Part shown: piece by piece, positions 17,182 to 26,126 of the stretch
Position numbering within the stretch: position 1 is the first letter of the stretch
How the letters are laid out: each line of letters starts with the position of its first letter
Assembly (NCBI GenBank): GCA_964591605.1
Contig: CAZQEN010000001.1
Span: forward strand, 12,517 to 76,516
DNA from: CAYLLT01 sp964591605
GTDB lineage: Bacteria > Planctomycetota > Phycisphaerae > UBA1845 > PWPN01
Direction: 5' to 3'
Length of the DNA: 64,000 nucleotides
The notes under the pieces: generated by a model
Databases searched by the model: none
The model's input: the letters and a program-made list of their open reading frames with translations, nothing else
Told to the model about the DNA's origin: nothing
Translations under genes and position numbers: made by a program

Positions 17182-19122
17182 ATGTGTCGGAAAACCTGGA
17201 GAAAGCGGCTCGCGCGGCTTGTGGCGGTGGCCGGTGTCCTGGCGGCGGGGAGCGTGAGCCTGGCCCAGACGCCGACGTTTACGGGGGTCGGGCAACTTGG
17301 CGGCGGAACCAGCAGCAAGTGCCTGGGCGTTTCCGCGGACGGGACGCTGATTGTCGGTGAAGCGGTGGACAGCAACGGGAAGACGGTGGCCGTGCTGTAC
17401 GATCGCGTTTCGGGCTCGCCGACGCTGGTGAGCCTGGGGTTCACCGACGCGACGAACCAGGAGACGCGTGCGGCGGACGTGGGGACGGACGGGAACGCTA
17501 CCGTGCACGTCGCCGGCCAGGGGCGTAATGCGTCGAACCACCTGCAGGCGTTCCACTGGAGCGGGAACCGTGCGGGCACGGGATCGTACTTCCTGATTCC
17601 CTATCTGCCCAACTCGAATGCGACGCCGCAGTCGTTCGGCCGGAGCCTCGCGGTGGATCCCACGAACACCGTGTTCATCGCGGGTGAGAGCAGCAGTTCC
17701 TCCGCGACCGAGAACCCGCCGAACAACCTGCAGGCGTTCCGCTACCGCTCCGATAATCAGTCGGTCCTGGCGCTGGGCTTCCTGGGCGGCGGCAGCAAAC
17801 GCAGTATCGCGCTGGGCATGAACTGGCATAACGGAGCCACTGATGTTGTCGGCTGGAGCTGGAGCAAGTTCGGCGGGGGCAACAATCAGCCGGAGGCGTT
17901 TATCTACAACTCGGCCAGCGGCGGCAGCATGGGCGGTGACAAGAATCTCGACTGGGTGTGCGGCGGCGAATACTGGCAGATCGCGGCCGGAGACAATGGC
18001 ACGGCCGAAACCGCGGCGAACGGCGATAATATCCAGATTCATCCGGTCGGCACCAGCGGTCTGAATCCCAACGATGTCGTGGTTTCCTGCGGCCCGGATA
18101 ATCAGCTCAAGGATCAGGTCAATCCGAGCGGTGATGACATCACATGGCCTGTGGGCTCCAGTCCTACCACTTCATCGGCGAGCCGATACAACGCCGTCTC
18201 CCCCGACGGACGGTACCGGGTGGGGCGCAGCACGTATCCGGGCAGTGGATTGTTTGAGGCGCACCTGCGGGACATCCGGAACCGCGACTACAACGGCAAT
18301 GACAACTGCGGCGGGATCGGGTTCCACTGGCCGCTGGGATTCCTGCCGGGCGACAACTACAGCGAGGCGTACGGCGTGTCCAACAGCGCGGCGATCCCGA
18401 GCCGCGAGGGACTGGTCGTGACGGGCTGGAGCCGGCACACACCCGGATCCGGCTTCGACAACGACTCCCGTGCGTTCGTGTGCTTCATGACGGATGGGCC
18501 TGACCTGTACTGGCTGAAACACAGGGACGCGCTGCCGGGAGACAATGGTGCGGCGGCGGCGACACGGTACAAGGGCATGCTGGACCTGAAGGAATGGCTG
18601 ATCAGCAAGGGCATCGACATGACCGGCTGGAATCTCTGGGAGGGCCGGGCGGTTTCGGATGACGGCAAGGTGATCGTGGGGTGGGGCATTCACAACGGCG
18701 TCACGGAGGGCTTCGTGGTGACGATCGAGCCGCCGCCGCCGACCGGGGCGTGCTGCGTGAAGACCGGCCTGGGCACGGGCACGTGCAGCGAGATCAGCCA
18801 GGAAGACTGTCAGAGTACGCCCGGCGGGACGTGGAACGGACCGGGTTCGGTGTGCGGCGTGGACAACGCCAACTGCGACTTCTGCCCGCCGCTGTTTGCC
18901 GACCCGGACGAGGATGGCGATGTGGATCTGGACGATTTTGCCTACTTCCAGCGGTGCTACACGGGTCCCGGAGGCGGCGTGCCGACGGGATGCTCATGCT
19001 TCGATCGCTTCGTGGATTCGCCGGCGGGCATCGACGACGACGACCTGGTGAAATTCACCGACTGCGTGACGGGCCCGGAGGTGCTGTTCGCCCTGAACCC
19101 GCCGCCGGCGTGCGTGCCGTGA
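17182..19122 (+). CDS. Secreted HAF-like protein with Cys-rich module and dockerin-like tail (646 aa)
   Basis: Exported protein. ATG 17182 follows AAGGAAGAGG at 17166-17175 by 6 nt and opens a signal peptide (RLARLVAVAGVLAAGSVSLAQ). Residues 30-520 are beta-rich with HAF-like units (VSADGTLIVGEAVDSNG, SDDGKVIVGWGIHNGVTEGFVV). Next comes a Cys module starting GACCVKTGLGTGTCSEISQEDC near residue 520, then a dockerin-like pair of Asp loops (DPDEDGDVDLDDFAYFQ, then DDDDLVKFTDCVTG). It lacks a PEP-CTERM tail although its HAF region resembles the two PEP-CTERM neighbours, so the same body has been joined to a different C-terminal module. It may be co-transcribed with the gene before it if the hairpin at 17111 is leaky. 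Confidence 0.8.
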   Translation: MCRKTWRKRLARLVAVAGVLAAGSVSLAQTPTFTGVGQLGGGTSSKCLGVSADGTLIVGEAVDSNGKTVAVLYDRVSGSPTLVSLGFTDATNQETRAADVGTDGNATVHVAGQGRNASNHLQAFHWSGNRAGTGSYFLIPYLPNSNATPQSFGRSLAVDPTNTVFIAGESSSSSATENPPNNLQAFRYRSDNQSVLALGFLGGGSKRSIALGMNWHNGATDVVGWSWSKFGGGNNQPEAFIYNSASGGSMGGDKNLDWVCGGEYWQIAAGDNGTAETAANGDNIQIHPVGTSGLNPNDVVVSCGPDNQLKDQVNPSGDDITWPVGSSPTTSSASRYNAVSPDGRYRVGRSTYPGSGLFEAHLRDIRNRDYNGNDNCGGIGFHWPLGFLPGDNYSEAYGVSNSAAIPSREGLVVTGWSRHTPGSGFDNDSRAFVCFMTDGPDLYWLKHRDALPGDNGAAAATRYKGMLDLKEWLISKGIDMTGWNLWEGRAVSDDGKVIVGWGIHNGVTEGFVVTIEPPPPTGACCVKTGLGTGTCSEISQEDCQSTPGGTWNGPGSVCGVDNANCDFCPPLFADPDEDGDVDLDDFAYFQRCYTGPGGGVPTGCSCFDRFVDSPAGIDDDDLVKFTDCVTGPEVLFALNPPPACVP

Positions 19123-19377
19123 CGTGTGAATGAATTCGCGAGGTTCTGCGCCGGGGTGTTTCTGTCGTGGAGCCCCGGATGGCAGCGCTGCAAAAGGCCG
19201 GCTCCGCCGCCGCTTGAGGTAGATCTTCCGGCAGTGGCCGCGGTCGGCAACTGTCGCGGGCGGCGTCGAAATGCGTGATTTGTGGTCGCGGAGCGTGTGA
19301 CCGGTATCCCGGGGTGAGGGATACTGCGCATGGACCGCTTTCTGTTGCCAGTGCCTGTTCGGAGGAAGGAGCCTGAA

Positions 19378-21171
19378 ATGAGAAGACACACCCTCGTCGG
19401 ATGTCTGGCTGTTCTACTCTGCGGGATGGTGGTGAAGGCTGACATCCGGCCGGGCGCTGACCCGGCGCCGGTGCGGGTCATCTGGGCCGACAACTTCGAT
19501 TCCTACAATCAATGGGCCTACGACAATCGGAACAATCCGGATTACCAGCCGAACGGAACCCTTTGGCAGGGCGGACCGGTGCCTCCTGGTAGCCCCTCGG
19601 GTCTGTACCCGGTCATCGTGGGAGGTCCTCCCGCGTACGGTTGCGGGAGTGTCATACAGACGTTTCCGGGGACACATGAACTGGCCCGCGCCCAGTGGCT
19701 CAAGGAGATGCAATGCAACGGCATCCTGACGCCGGCCGGGTTCGGCGCCTCCGACGGCGCCTTTGAAGCCAACTTCGATCCCAACTGCGGATTAAGCGGC
19801 GAGTTTGTCACCTCGCGAGGCGAATTCGCAACCGCAGCGTATACGTGGGGCACCGGCGGCTCGTTTGAGACGATGCAACTGTTCAAACACAGCTTCAAGG
19901 ATCGGATCGTAGCCCGCGACCCGACCAAGAACGCAGTCAACGGCACCGACGCCAATCCGCTGATTCTGGTGTTTTTCCTCGGTGAAAACGCGAAACTCTC
20001 GCCCTTCAAGAATAATGCGTACATCGAGCTGAGTCTTGACGGCGAACATGCTCCGACGGATTACGTCTGGCGTGGAGACCCCGACAGGAACTATCCAGAT
20101 CCGGACGGCTGCCCTCAGGGTCCATACCCGATTGTCTGCCAGCAGGCGCGCGAAACGAACGGGAGCGGCAGCGAGGACGGGAGCGACCTGGCGTGGGTGA
20201 ATGCGAACTGCCCCCCGCTGAGCACCAAAACCTGGAAGAGCATCGCGTTCGGCTTCATGGCCATCATGGACAAGGATCCCTGCGGTATTCTCGAACAGGG
20301 CAGCGACCCGCATGTGCCGAGCGTCGATCACCCGGCGGTTTTCGACGGCAACCAGTGGCGGCAGTTCCGCTCCGGCCGTTTTGCCGGCCTGCAGCCCGGC
20401 TACAACACCATTGCGCCTAATCCTCCCTGGTGGTTCGATCCGAACATGCATGTGGGCGCCGCCGGTGCTTCCACCGACTTCCCCTACAGCAACGGTGGGA
20501 CCTACCAGGTGACGATGAAGATCACCACCGACTGGATCCTGATTTACATGAAGCGCTACGGGGCGGTTGGCGTGCCCGGAGGCGATACTCCCGAGGACAA
20601 CCACGCCGCGGTTCCCCGCGTCTACAAGGGGCCGTTCAATATGATCTCGTTCGGTGTGGGGCCCGGATGCGAGCTCGACCCTGCCACGGGCGAGTGCAAG
20701 GTCAACGGCACGCCCACGCGGTGCCTGACCTATTCGCGCGTCAGCAACGGCTACAACCGGACGCGGGTGGACACCATCAGCCTGTATGACGGCGAACTGG
20801 TCTACTCGACAACCGACGGCGCGTGCTGCCTGCCCAACGGGACGTGCTCCGTGCAGGATGAGCTCGCGTGCGAGACTGCCGGCGGGACTTTCGGCGGGCA
20901 GTCGACCGCGTGCAACAGCCTGAGGTGCTGCCCGCACGATCCGTTCGTGTGGGCCGACCGGGACGCCGACGGGGATGTGGACCCGGATGATTTCGGCGGC
21001 TTCCAGATCTGCTACAGCGGTCCGGGCGGGGGGGTGTCGGGGACCTGCAAGTGCTTCAACCGCGACAATGACAACGACGTGGACGTGGATGACCTCACGG
21101 CGTTCACGAACTGCGTCACCGGCGCCAACGTGCCGTACGGTCCCGGTTTCCCGGCCGCGTGCGTTCCGTGA
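19378..21171 (+). CDS. Exported protein of a three-copy paralogous family, dockerin-like tail, copy 1 (597 aa)
   Basis: I do not recognise the main domain. ATG 19378 has an excellent ribosome site (GGAGGAAGGAG, 19361-19371) and begins a signal peptide (VGCLAVLLCGMVVKA). The mature protein starts DIRPGADPAPVRVIWADNFDSY; the FDSY-type opening and Trp/Gly/Asn-rich chain suggest a jelly-roll or concanavalin-like fold, which is inference. Conserved landmarks are YTWGTGGSFETM, DPTKNAVNGTD, AIMDKDPCGILEQG and PRVYKGPFNMISFGVGPGCELDPATGECK. It ends with a GACCLPNGTC Cys module and a dockerin-like domain (DRDADGDVDPDDFGGFQ, then DNDNDVDVDDLTAF). Two paralogues follow at 21840 and 24122. No dedicated promoter like those of its siblings was found. 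Confidence 0.75.
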   Translation: MRRHTLVGCLAVLLCGMVVKADIRPGADPAPVRVIWADNFDSYNQWAYDNRNNPDYQPNGTLWQGGPVPPGSPSGLYPVIVGGPPAYGCGSVIQTFPGTHELARAQWLKEMQCNGILTPAGFGASDGAFEANFDPNCGLSGEFVTSRGEFATAAYTWGTGGSFETMQLFKHSFKDRIVARDPTKNAVNGTDANPLILVFFLGENAKLSPFKNNAYIELSLDGEHAPTDYVWRGDPDRNYPDPDGCPQGPYPIVCQQARETNGSGSEDGSDLAWVNANCPPLSTKTWKSIAFGFMAIMDKDPCGILEQGSDPHVPSVDHPAVFDGNQWRQFRSGRFAGLQPGYNTIAPNPPWWFDPNMHVGAAGASTDFPYSNGGTYQVTMKITTDWILIYMKRYGAVGVPGGDTPEDNHAAVPRVYKGPFNMISFGVGPGCELDPATGECKVNGTPTRCLTYSRVSNGYNRTRVDTISLYDGELVYSTTDGACCLPNGTCSVQDELACETAGGTFGGQSTACNSLRCCPHDPFVWADRDADGDVDPDDFGGFQICYSGPGGGVSGTCKCFNRDNDNDVDVDDLTAFTNCVTGANVPYGPGFPAACVP

Positions 21172-21332
21172 TGCCGGGATGACGTGGTGTGATTCTGTGC
21201 GGGGAGCGTCGTTGTGGTTCGGCCGAGAGGGGGGCACCACAGAAGGCCGGCTCCGCCCCGCCTGGAGTCATTCTTTCGGGAGTCGCCGTGTCGGCGCCGG
21301 AGGAGGCAATTCAGACCCAGGGGCGGTGTTCT

Positions 21333-21430
21333 TTCGCCCCTGCCGGGGCTCAGGCATCACGCCGCGGGGAATCCCACGGATTACGCCGTGGGCTACCATC
21401 TCGCGCCGCTCCGCGGCTTTGAGATGGCGC
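21333..21430. repeat. REP-like palindromic unit, isolated copy
   Basis: gcccctgccggggct (21336-21350) is followed by a cccacgga-ttac-gccgtggg palindrome at 21373-21392 (one mismatch) and ctaccatct, then a further gccgctccgcggc hairpin. The order and sequence match the units flanking the RAYT transposase at 52116-52568, 30 kb away. The rest of 21172-21567 shows no gene. Confidence 0.65.
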
Positions 21431-21567
21431 CTCCGGCCTGTGGCACGCTGCCTGCGACTTTGGCGTGCCGCCCGCGGCCGGTGCACGACGGTAAGGCAAT
21501 CGACTCAGGTGACTTGAGACCTCCCGAAATAGTTGCATCACCCTGCAGTCGTGGTCGATGAAATCTG

Positions 21568-21596
21568 TTGACGAACCGTGGCCAAACACGTAAACT
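21568..21596 (+). promoter_or_regulatory. Predicted promoter for copy 2 exported protein
   Basis: TTGACG at 21568-21573, 17-bp spacer, TAAACT at 21591-21596. A GAAATCTG stretch directly before the -35 box recalls the GAAAT sequence at the same place in the PEP-CTERM promoters. The leader to the ATG at 21840 is about 240 nt. Confidence 0.6.
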
Positions 21597-21839
21597 GAAA
21601 GCAGGTGCTCGGACCACCAACGGAGCTCTTTTTCGGGGCTCGAGCGGAGAATTCCAACAGAACCGGCGGTGCCGTTTTTTGGGGGGGTGATCTCGGGCGT
21701 GCAGTGATGCGCGCCGGCGGACGTGCCCGGGCGGCGCGATGGCGGCGGAAGAACGGCCGGTCGCGGAGTTGAGGGTGTTTCTCTTGCGGCAGTCCGATGC
21801 GAGGGAAAACTCCCTTTGGAAGACAAAGGAGGACGGAAT

Positions 21840-23651
21840 ATGAGACAACAGTGCTTCATCGTATCTGTTCTGGTCATCGCGGCCGGCGGCTCCCTGGCGA
21901 AGGCGGCCAGCATTATTCCAGGCTGTGATCCGGCGGACAGATCGCGGATCATCTGGGCAGACCCATTCGACTATTACGCGCAGTGGAACTACGACAATCG
22001 CGCGGCCGGCAATAACACCTGGATGCAGTGGGACAGCGGCACGAACTCGTTCAATAACGATCTCACAGCACCGTTCCCCATCGGTTCACCCAGTGGCAGT
22101 CTTCCCGGCAAGCTGGCCTGCAGTTCGACGACACCCGGAAACGCGGTCCAAACCACGCCGGCTCCCTATGAGATGGCCCGGGCGCAGTGGGTGCAGACGA
22201 TGAACTGCAGCGGCATCGTGACACCGGGCAATCCTTCGGTTACCACGAGCAGTCTGGCTTTCGAGACGGGTTTCGACTCGTGCAGCGGTAACTGGGTGGA
22301 GACCAGCCCGCAGTTCGGCAGGCTGCCTTACACCTGGGGTACCGGCGGCTCGTACGACGCGATGACCATGTACCAGCACAGCTTCAAGGGTCGGATTCAG
22401 GCAATTGACCCTACGAAGAACGCCGTGCAGGGCACTAATGAGAAGCCGCTTCTTCTGCAGTTTGACCTCCGCGAGGCGGCCGGCCTGGGCATGCTCAAGA
22501 ACAACGCCTACGTCGAGTTGAGCCTTGACGGCGATCACGCGCCGACCGACTACATCTGGCGGGGCGATAACACCAAAACCTATCCGGACCCGGACGGCTG
22601 CCCTCAGGGTCCATATCCGATCGTCTGCCAGCAGGTGCGCGAGATCAACTCGAGCGGCAGCGAAGACGGCAGCGACCTGACGTACCTGAATGCCAACTGC
22701 CCGCCGCTCAGTCCGAATATCTGGAACAGTTTTGCGTTCGGTTTCCTGGCCATCATGGACAAGGACCCGTGCGGCATCCTCGAACAGGGCGGCGATCCGC
22801 ACATCCCCAACGTGGACCACTTCGCCTACTTCGACGGCAACGCATGGCGACAGCTCCGCGCCAACCGCGGCCTGGGAGAGGAACCTAAACTGACCGGCCT
22901 GGCTGCCGGGTATGCATTCTGCAATCCCAGCTCGCTCCAGCAAAACACGGCAGTCGGCTGCGGGAGCTTTTCGTACGGCGACGGCGGCAACACCCGTGTG
23001 ATCATGAAGATCATGACCGATTACGTGCTCGTTTACGCCCGCGTCAACATCAACAAGCCGGGGGCGACCGATTACACGGCCGCCATTCCGCGAGCGTACA
23101 AGGGGCCGTTCAACATGATCTCGATCGGCGTGGCGCCAGGTTGCGAACTCGACCCGACGACGGGTGAATGCAAGGCCGGCGGCACGCCCAAGCAGTGTAT
23201 GACCTACGCCAGCCAGACCGGCAACGGCTACAACCGTACGGTGGTCGATGCCCTGAGCGTTCTTGATGGCGAACTCGTGTACGTCACCAACGAGGGTGCG
23301 TGCTGCTATCCGAGCGGAGTATGCGTTGTTCAGGATCAGCTCGCCTGTGAAGCGGAGGGCGGCACATTCAACGGCCAGAATACGACGTGCGGTCAGTTCA
23401 CGTGCTGCCCGCACGATCCGTTCGTGTGGGCGGACCGGGATGCGGACGGTGATGTGGATGCGGATGATTTCGGCGGCTTCCAGATCTGCTACAGCGGTCC
23501 GGGCGGCGGGGTGTCGGGGACCTGCAAGTGCTTCAACCGCGACAATGACAACGACGTGGACGTGGATGACCTCACGGCGTTCACGAACTGCGTCACCGGC
23601 GCCAACGTGCCGGTCGATGTTCAGAATCCGCCCCCCGGCTGCGTTCCTTGA
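21840..23651 (+). CDS. Exported protein of the three-copy family, copy 2 (603 aa)
   Basis: Paralogue of the 597-aa protein. ATG 21840 is chosen because AAAGGAGG (21825-21832) precedes it by 7 nt and a signal peptide follows (FIVSVLVIAAGGSLAKAA). It keeps all family landmarks: RIIWADPFDYYAQWNYDNR, YTWGTGGSYDAM, DPTKNAVQGTNEKPLLLQF, AIMDKDPCGILEQGGDPH, PRAYKGPFNMISIGVAPGCELDPTTGECK. It also has the GACCYPSGVC Cys module and a dockerin-like tail. It differs from its siblings mainly in the middle (a shorter, serine- and threonine-richer region near residues 120-150 and a different 300-400 loop). Its own promoter lies at 21568-21596. Function unknown; probably a cell-surface or matrix protein. Confidence 0.75.
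   Translation: MRQQCFIVSVLVIAAGGSLAKAASIIPGCDPADRSRIIWADPFDYYAQWNYDNRAAGNNTWMQWDSGTNSFNNDLTAPFPIGSPSGSLPGKLACSSTTPGNAVQTTPAPYEMARAQWVQTMNCSGIVTPGNPSVTTSSLAFETGFDSCSGNWVETSPQFGRLPYTWGTGGSYDAMTMYQHSFKGRIQAIDPTKNAVQGTNEKPLLLQFDLREAAGLGMLKNNAYVELSLDGDHAPTDYIWRGDNTKTYPDPDGCPQGPYPIVCQQVREINSSGSEDGSDLTYLNANCPPLSPNIWNSFAFGFLAIMDKDPCGILEQGGDPHIPNVDHFAYFDGNAWRQLRANRGLGEEPKLTGLAAGYAFCNPSSLQQNTAVGCGSFSYGDGGNTRVIMKIMTDYVLVYARVNINKPGATDYTAAIPRAYKGPFNMISIGVAPGCELDPTTGECKAGGTPKQCMTYASQTGNGYNRTVVDALSVLDGELVYVTNEGACCYPSGVCVVQDQLACEAEGGTFNGQNTTCGQFTCCPHDPFVWADRDADGDVDADDFGGFQICYSGPGGGVSGTCKCFNRDNDNDVDVDDLTAFTNCVTGANVPVDVQNPPPGCVP
23403..23612 (+). repeat. 210-bp perfect coding repeat (dockerin-like module), copy in 603-aa gene
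   Basis: This segment, encoding CCPHDPFVWADRDADGDVD through GANVP, is identical base for base to 25685-25894 in the next paralogue. The rest of the two genes is clearly diverged, so the tail has been copied or homogenised recently. Confidence 0.85.
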
Positions 23652-23789
23652 CGCCGGGGGCACCGGCAGGACTCGACAGGACCAGCAGGGGGGGGGCCAG
23701 GCCCGCCCGGAGGCAGATGATGCCACTCGCCATGGCCCGGCAGGGTGCGTGATCCCGGGGCGGGCGGCGGAGCCGCTCATCGTGGTGCG

Positions 23790-23830
23790 GCCGTCCCGAT
23801 TGCACGTGCAGGCGAGACGCCTGCCCCACA
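23790..23830. repeat. Palindromic intergenic repeat (caggcgagacgcctg core)
   Basis: caggcg-aga-cgcctg at 23809-23823 is a perfect hairpin preceded by gtgcggccgtcccgattgca. Translated in stray frames it gives AGETPAPH, a string I associate with dispersed repeats in related genomes. The remainder of 23652-23891 has no recognisable gene. Confidence 0.5.
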
Positions 23831-23891
23831 TTCGACCCGGCCCGCGGATTCTGTCACCGACCCCAGGGAGCATTTCGGACGACGTTTTCCG

Positions 23892-23920
23892 TTGACATAT
23901 CCACGGGTTTTCTGTAAACT
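23892..23920 (+). promoter_or_regulatory. Predicted promoter for copy 3 exported protein
   Basis: TTGACA at 23892-23897, 17-bp spacer, TAAACT at 23915-23920, followed by a leader of about 200 nt to the ATG at 24122. The -10 hexamer is identical to those at 21591 and 8934. Confidence 0.65.
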
Positions 23921-24121
23921 TTCCGATAACCTGTGAGGCAGCGTCCGCAGGCACGGTTTCACAAGCCCCCCTGGCTGAACGCGGAGGACCGGGCCCCGGA
24001 TGCCTTGACAGTCGGTTCGCCGCGGAATGGTTCTTCGCTGCGCGATCCCAGCCCTTGAGCCGAGTCCGCCGGCGGGCGTGATTGGAAGTTTTTCCATTTC
24101 TGATCTTCCTGGAGGTGGCAC

Positions 24122-25930
24122 ATGGTCAGAAAGCGTGTCGTCGTCTGTCTGACGACGTTGGTTTCCGCGGGCAACTCAGTCGAGGCCGCGACGATCCGGC
24201 CCGGCGCTGATCCCGCGCCCGGGCGTGTGATCTGGGCGGAGCCGTTCGACTACTACAACCAGTGGGCCTGGGACAATCGGAACGACCCGAGCTACCCGAG
24301 GGGCACGCTCTGGCAGGATGGGCCGATCCCGGCCGGCAGCCCGACCGGCGGCTATCCGGCCAAGGTGCCGGGTCCTCCCTCGGGGTGCGGAAGCACCGAG
24401 CAGAGCCTGCCGGGCAACAACCAGATGATGCGCAACGCCTGGCCTCAGGTGATGCAGTGCGGCGCGCTGGTGACGAACGCCGGCTTCACCACGACGATCG
24501 GCAACACGCGGGCGATGTTCGACCAGCGGTGCGGTCTGAGCGGAGAGTGGGTCTGGACGCGCGGCCAGTACGGCGTCGCGTTCTACACGTGGGGCACCGG
24601 CGGGGCAAACGACGCGATGCTGATGTTTCAGCACAGCTTCCGCAGCCGTATCCAGGCCATCGACCCCACGAAGAACGCCGTCAACGGCACCGATGAGAAC
24701 CCGCTGGTTCTCGTTTTCTACGTAGCCGATGGCGCGTTCCCGAGTAACCCGGGTCTGAGCCCGCTCAAGGACAACTCGTATGTCGAGCTGAGCCTCGAAG
24801 GCGATCATGCTCCGGTCGACTATGTCTGGCGCGGCGATCCGAATAAGACATTCCCGGATCCCGATGGCTGCCCGCAGGGTCCCTTCCCCGTCATCTGCCA
24901 GCAGGCCCGCGAGGTGAACAGCAGTGGCAGTGAGGACGGGAGCGATCTGACGTGGTTGAACGCCAATTGTCCGCCGCTCAAGACCCGGACGTGGAAGAGT
25001 CTGGCCTTCGGCTTCCTGGCCATCATGGACAAGGACCCGTGCGGCGTGCTCGAGCAGGGCAGCGACATGCATTGCCCCAATGTGGACCACCACGCGGTGT
25101 TTGACGGCAACAAGTGGCGGCAGATGCGTTCCGGGCGGTTCCCCGCCCTTCAGCCTGGTTACAACCAGTTGGCGCCGAACCCGCCTTACTGGTATGACCC
25201 CAACATGCACCGGTCGGAGACCGGCACGTGCAACGACTTCTCCTTCCAGGGCGATGGGGTGGATCCCACGCAGCGCGTCACGATCAAGATCATCAGCGAC
25301 TGGATGCTGATTTACGTGAACAACGCGGCCGGCGACTGGCACGCGGCGGTCCCGCGCGTCTACAAGGGGCCATTTGACACCGTCTCGTACGGCGTGGCCC
25401 CCGGCTGCGAGCTCGATCCGGCCACGGGCGAGTGCAAGGCAGACGGAACCCCGTACCGGTGCCTGACCTACTCACGAGCCACACACGGCGCCAACAACCT
25501 GGTCAACGGTTACAACCGAACGTCGTACGACACGATGAGCCTCTACGACGGCGAGCTGGTCTACGTCACCACGGACGGCGCCTGCTGTCTGCCCGACGGC
25601 ACGTGCAGCGTGCAGGACGAGCTCGACTGCCAGGCGGCCGGCGGGACCTTCGGCGGACAGGGCGTCTTCTGCAACCAGGTGACCTGCTGCCCGCACGATC
25701 CGTTCGTGTGGGCGGACCGGGATGCGGACGGTGATGTGGATGCGGATGATTTCGGCGGCTTCCAGATCTGCTACAGCGGTCCGGGCGGCGGGGTGTCGGG
25801 GACCTGCAAGTGCTTCAACCGCGACAATGACAACGACGTGGACGTGGATGACCTCACGGCGTTCACGAACTGCGTCACCGGCGCCAACGTGCCGTACGGT
25901 CCCGGTTTCCCGGCCGCGTGCGTTCCGTGA
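24122..25930 (+). CDS. Exported protein of the three-copy family, copy 3 (602 aa)
   Basis: Third paralogue. ATG 24122 is placed by GGAGGT at 24111-24116. The N-terminus MVRKRVVVCLTTLVSAGNSVEAA is a plausible but weak signal peptide. Family landmarks are all present: RVIWAEPFDYYNQWAWDNR, YTWGTGGANDAM, DPTKNAVNGTDENPLVLVF, AIMDKDPCGVLEQGSDMH, PRVYKGPFDTVSYGVAPGCELD. It ends with the GACCLPDGTC Cys module and the dockerin-like tail. Overall it is closest to copy 1, yet the tail is identical in DNA to copy 2 over 210 bp and to copy 1 over the last 143 bp. A strong terminator follows at 26052. Function unknown. Confidence 0.75.
   Translation: MVRKRVVVCLTTLVSAGNSVEAATIRPGADPAPGRVIWAEPFDYYNQWAWDNRNDPSYPRGTLWQDGPIPAGSPTGGYPAKVPGPPSGCGSTEQSLPGNNQMMRNAWPQVMQCGALVTNAGFTTTIGNTRAMFDQRCGLSGEWVWTRGQYGVAFYTWGTGGANDAMLMFQHSFRSRIQAIDPTKNAVNGTDENPLVLVFYVADGAFPSNPGLSPLKDNSYVELSLEGDHAPVDYVWRGDPNKTFPDPDGCPQGPFPVICQQAREVNSSGSEDGSDLTWLNANCPPLKTRTWKSLAFGFLAIMDKDPCGVLEQGSDMHCPNVDHHAVFDGNKWRQMRSGRFPALQPGYNQLAPNPPYWYDPNMHRSETGTCNDFSFQGDGVDPTQRVTIKIISDWMLIYVNNAAGDWHAAVPRVYKGPFDTVSYGVAPGCELDPATGECKADGTPYRCLTYSRATHGANNLVNGYNRTSYDTMSLYDGELVYVTTDGACCLPDGTCSVQDELDCQAAGGTFGGQGVFCNQVTCCPHDPFVWADRDADGDVDADDFGGFQICYSGPGGGVSGTCKCFNRDNDNDVDVDDLTAFTNCVTGANVPYGPGFPAACVP
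25685..25894 (+). repeat. 210-bp perfect coding repeat (dockerin-like module), copy in 602-aa gene
   Basis: Identical to 23403-23612. In addition 25790-25932 is identical to 21031-21173 of copy 1, including the stop codon and the two bases after it. Such perfect repeats can confuse short-read assembly. Confidence 0.85.
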
Positions 25931-26051
25931 TGAGCGGTCGGCCGCTTGGAGACCAATCGAGGTGAAGGTACGGCTGACCGGCGTTGCGGTCGGCCGTGGG
26001 GCGGGCCTTTGCTTGTCCTGAAGGCCAATCGAGTATATGCGTCTCCTGCAC

Positions 26052-26080
26052 AACGGCCGCCTGGTGGCGGCCGTTTCTTT
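26052..26080 (+). terminator. Rho-independent terminator closing the exported-protein island
   Basis: aacggccgcc (26052-26061) pairs perfectly with ggcggccgtt (26066-26075), a 4-nt tggt loop, followed by a T-rich tcttt run. It lies 122 bp after the copy 3 stop and just before the 3-prime end of the convergent esterase operon. Confidence 0.85.
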
Positions 26081-26126
26081 GCGCCGGGATCGGAGACTTG
26101 CGCCGTGTGGATGCCGTCGGCGGCGC

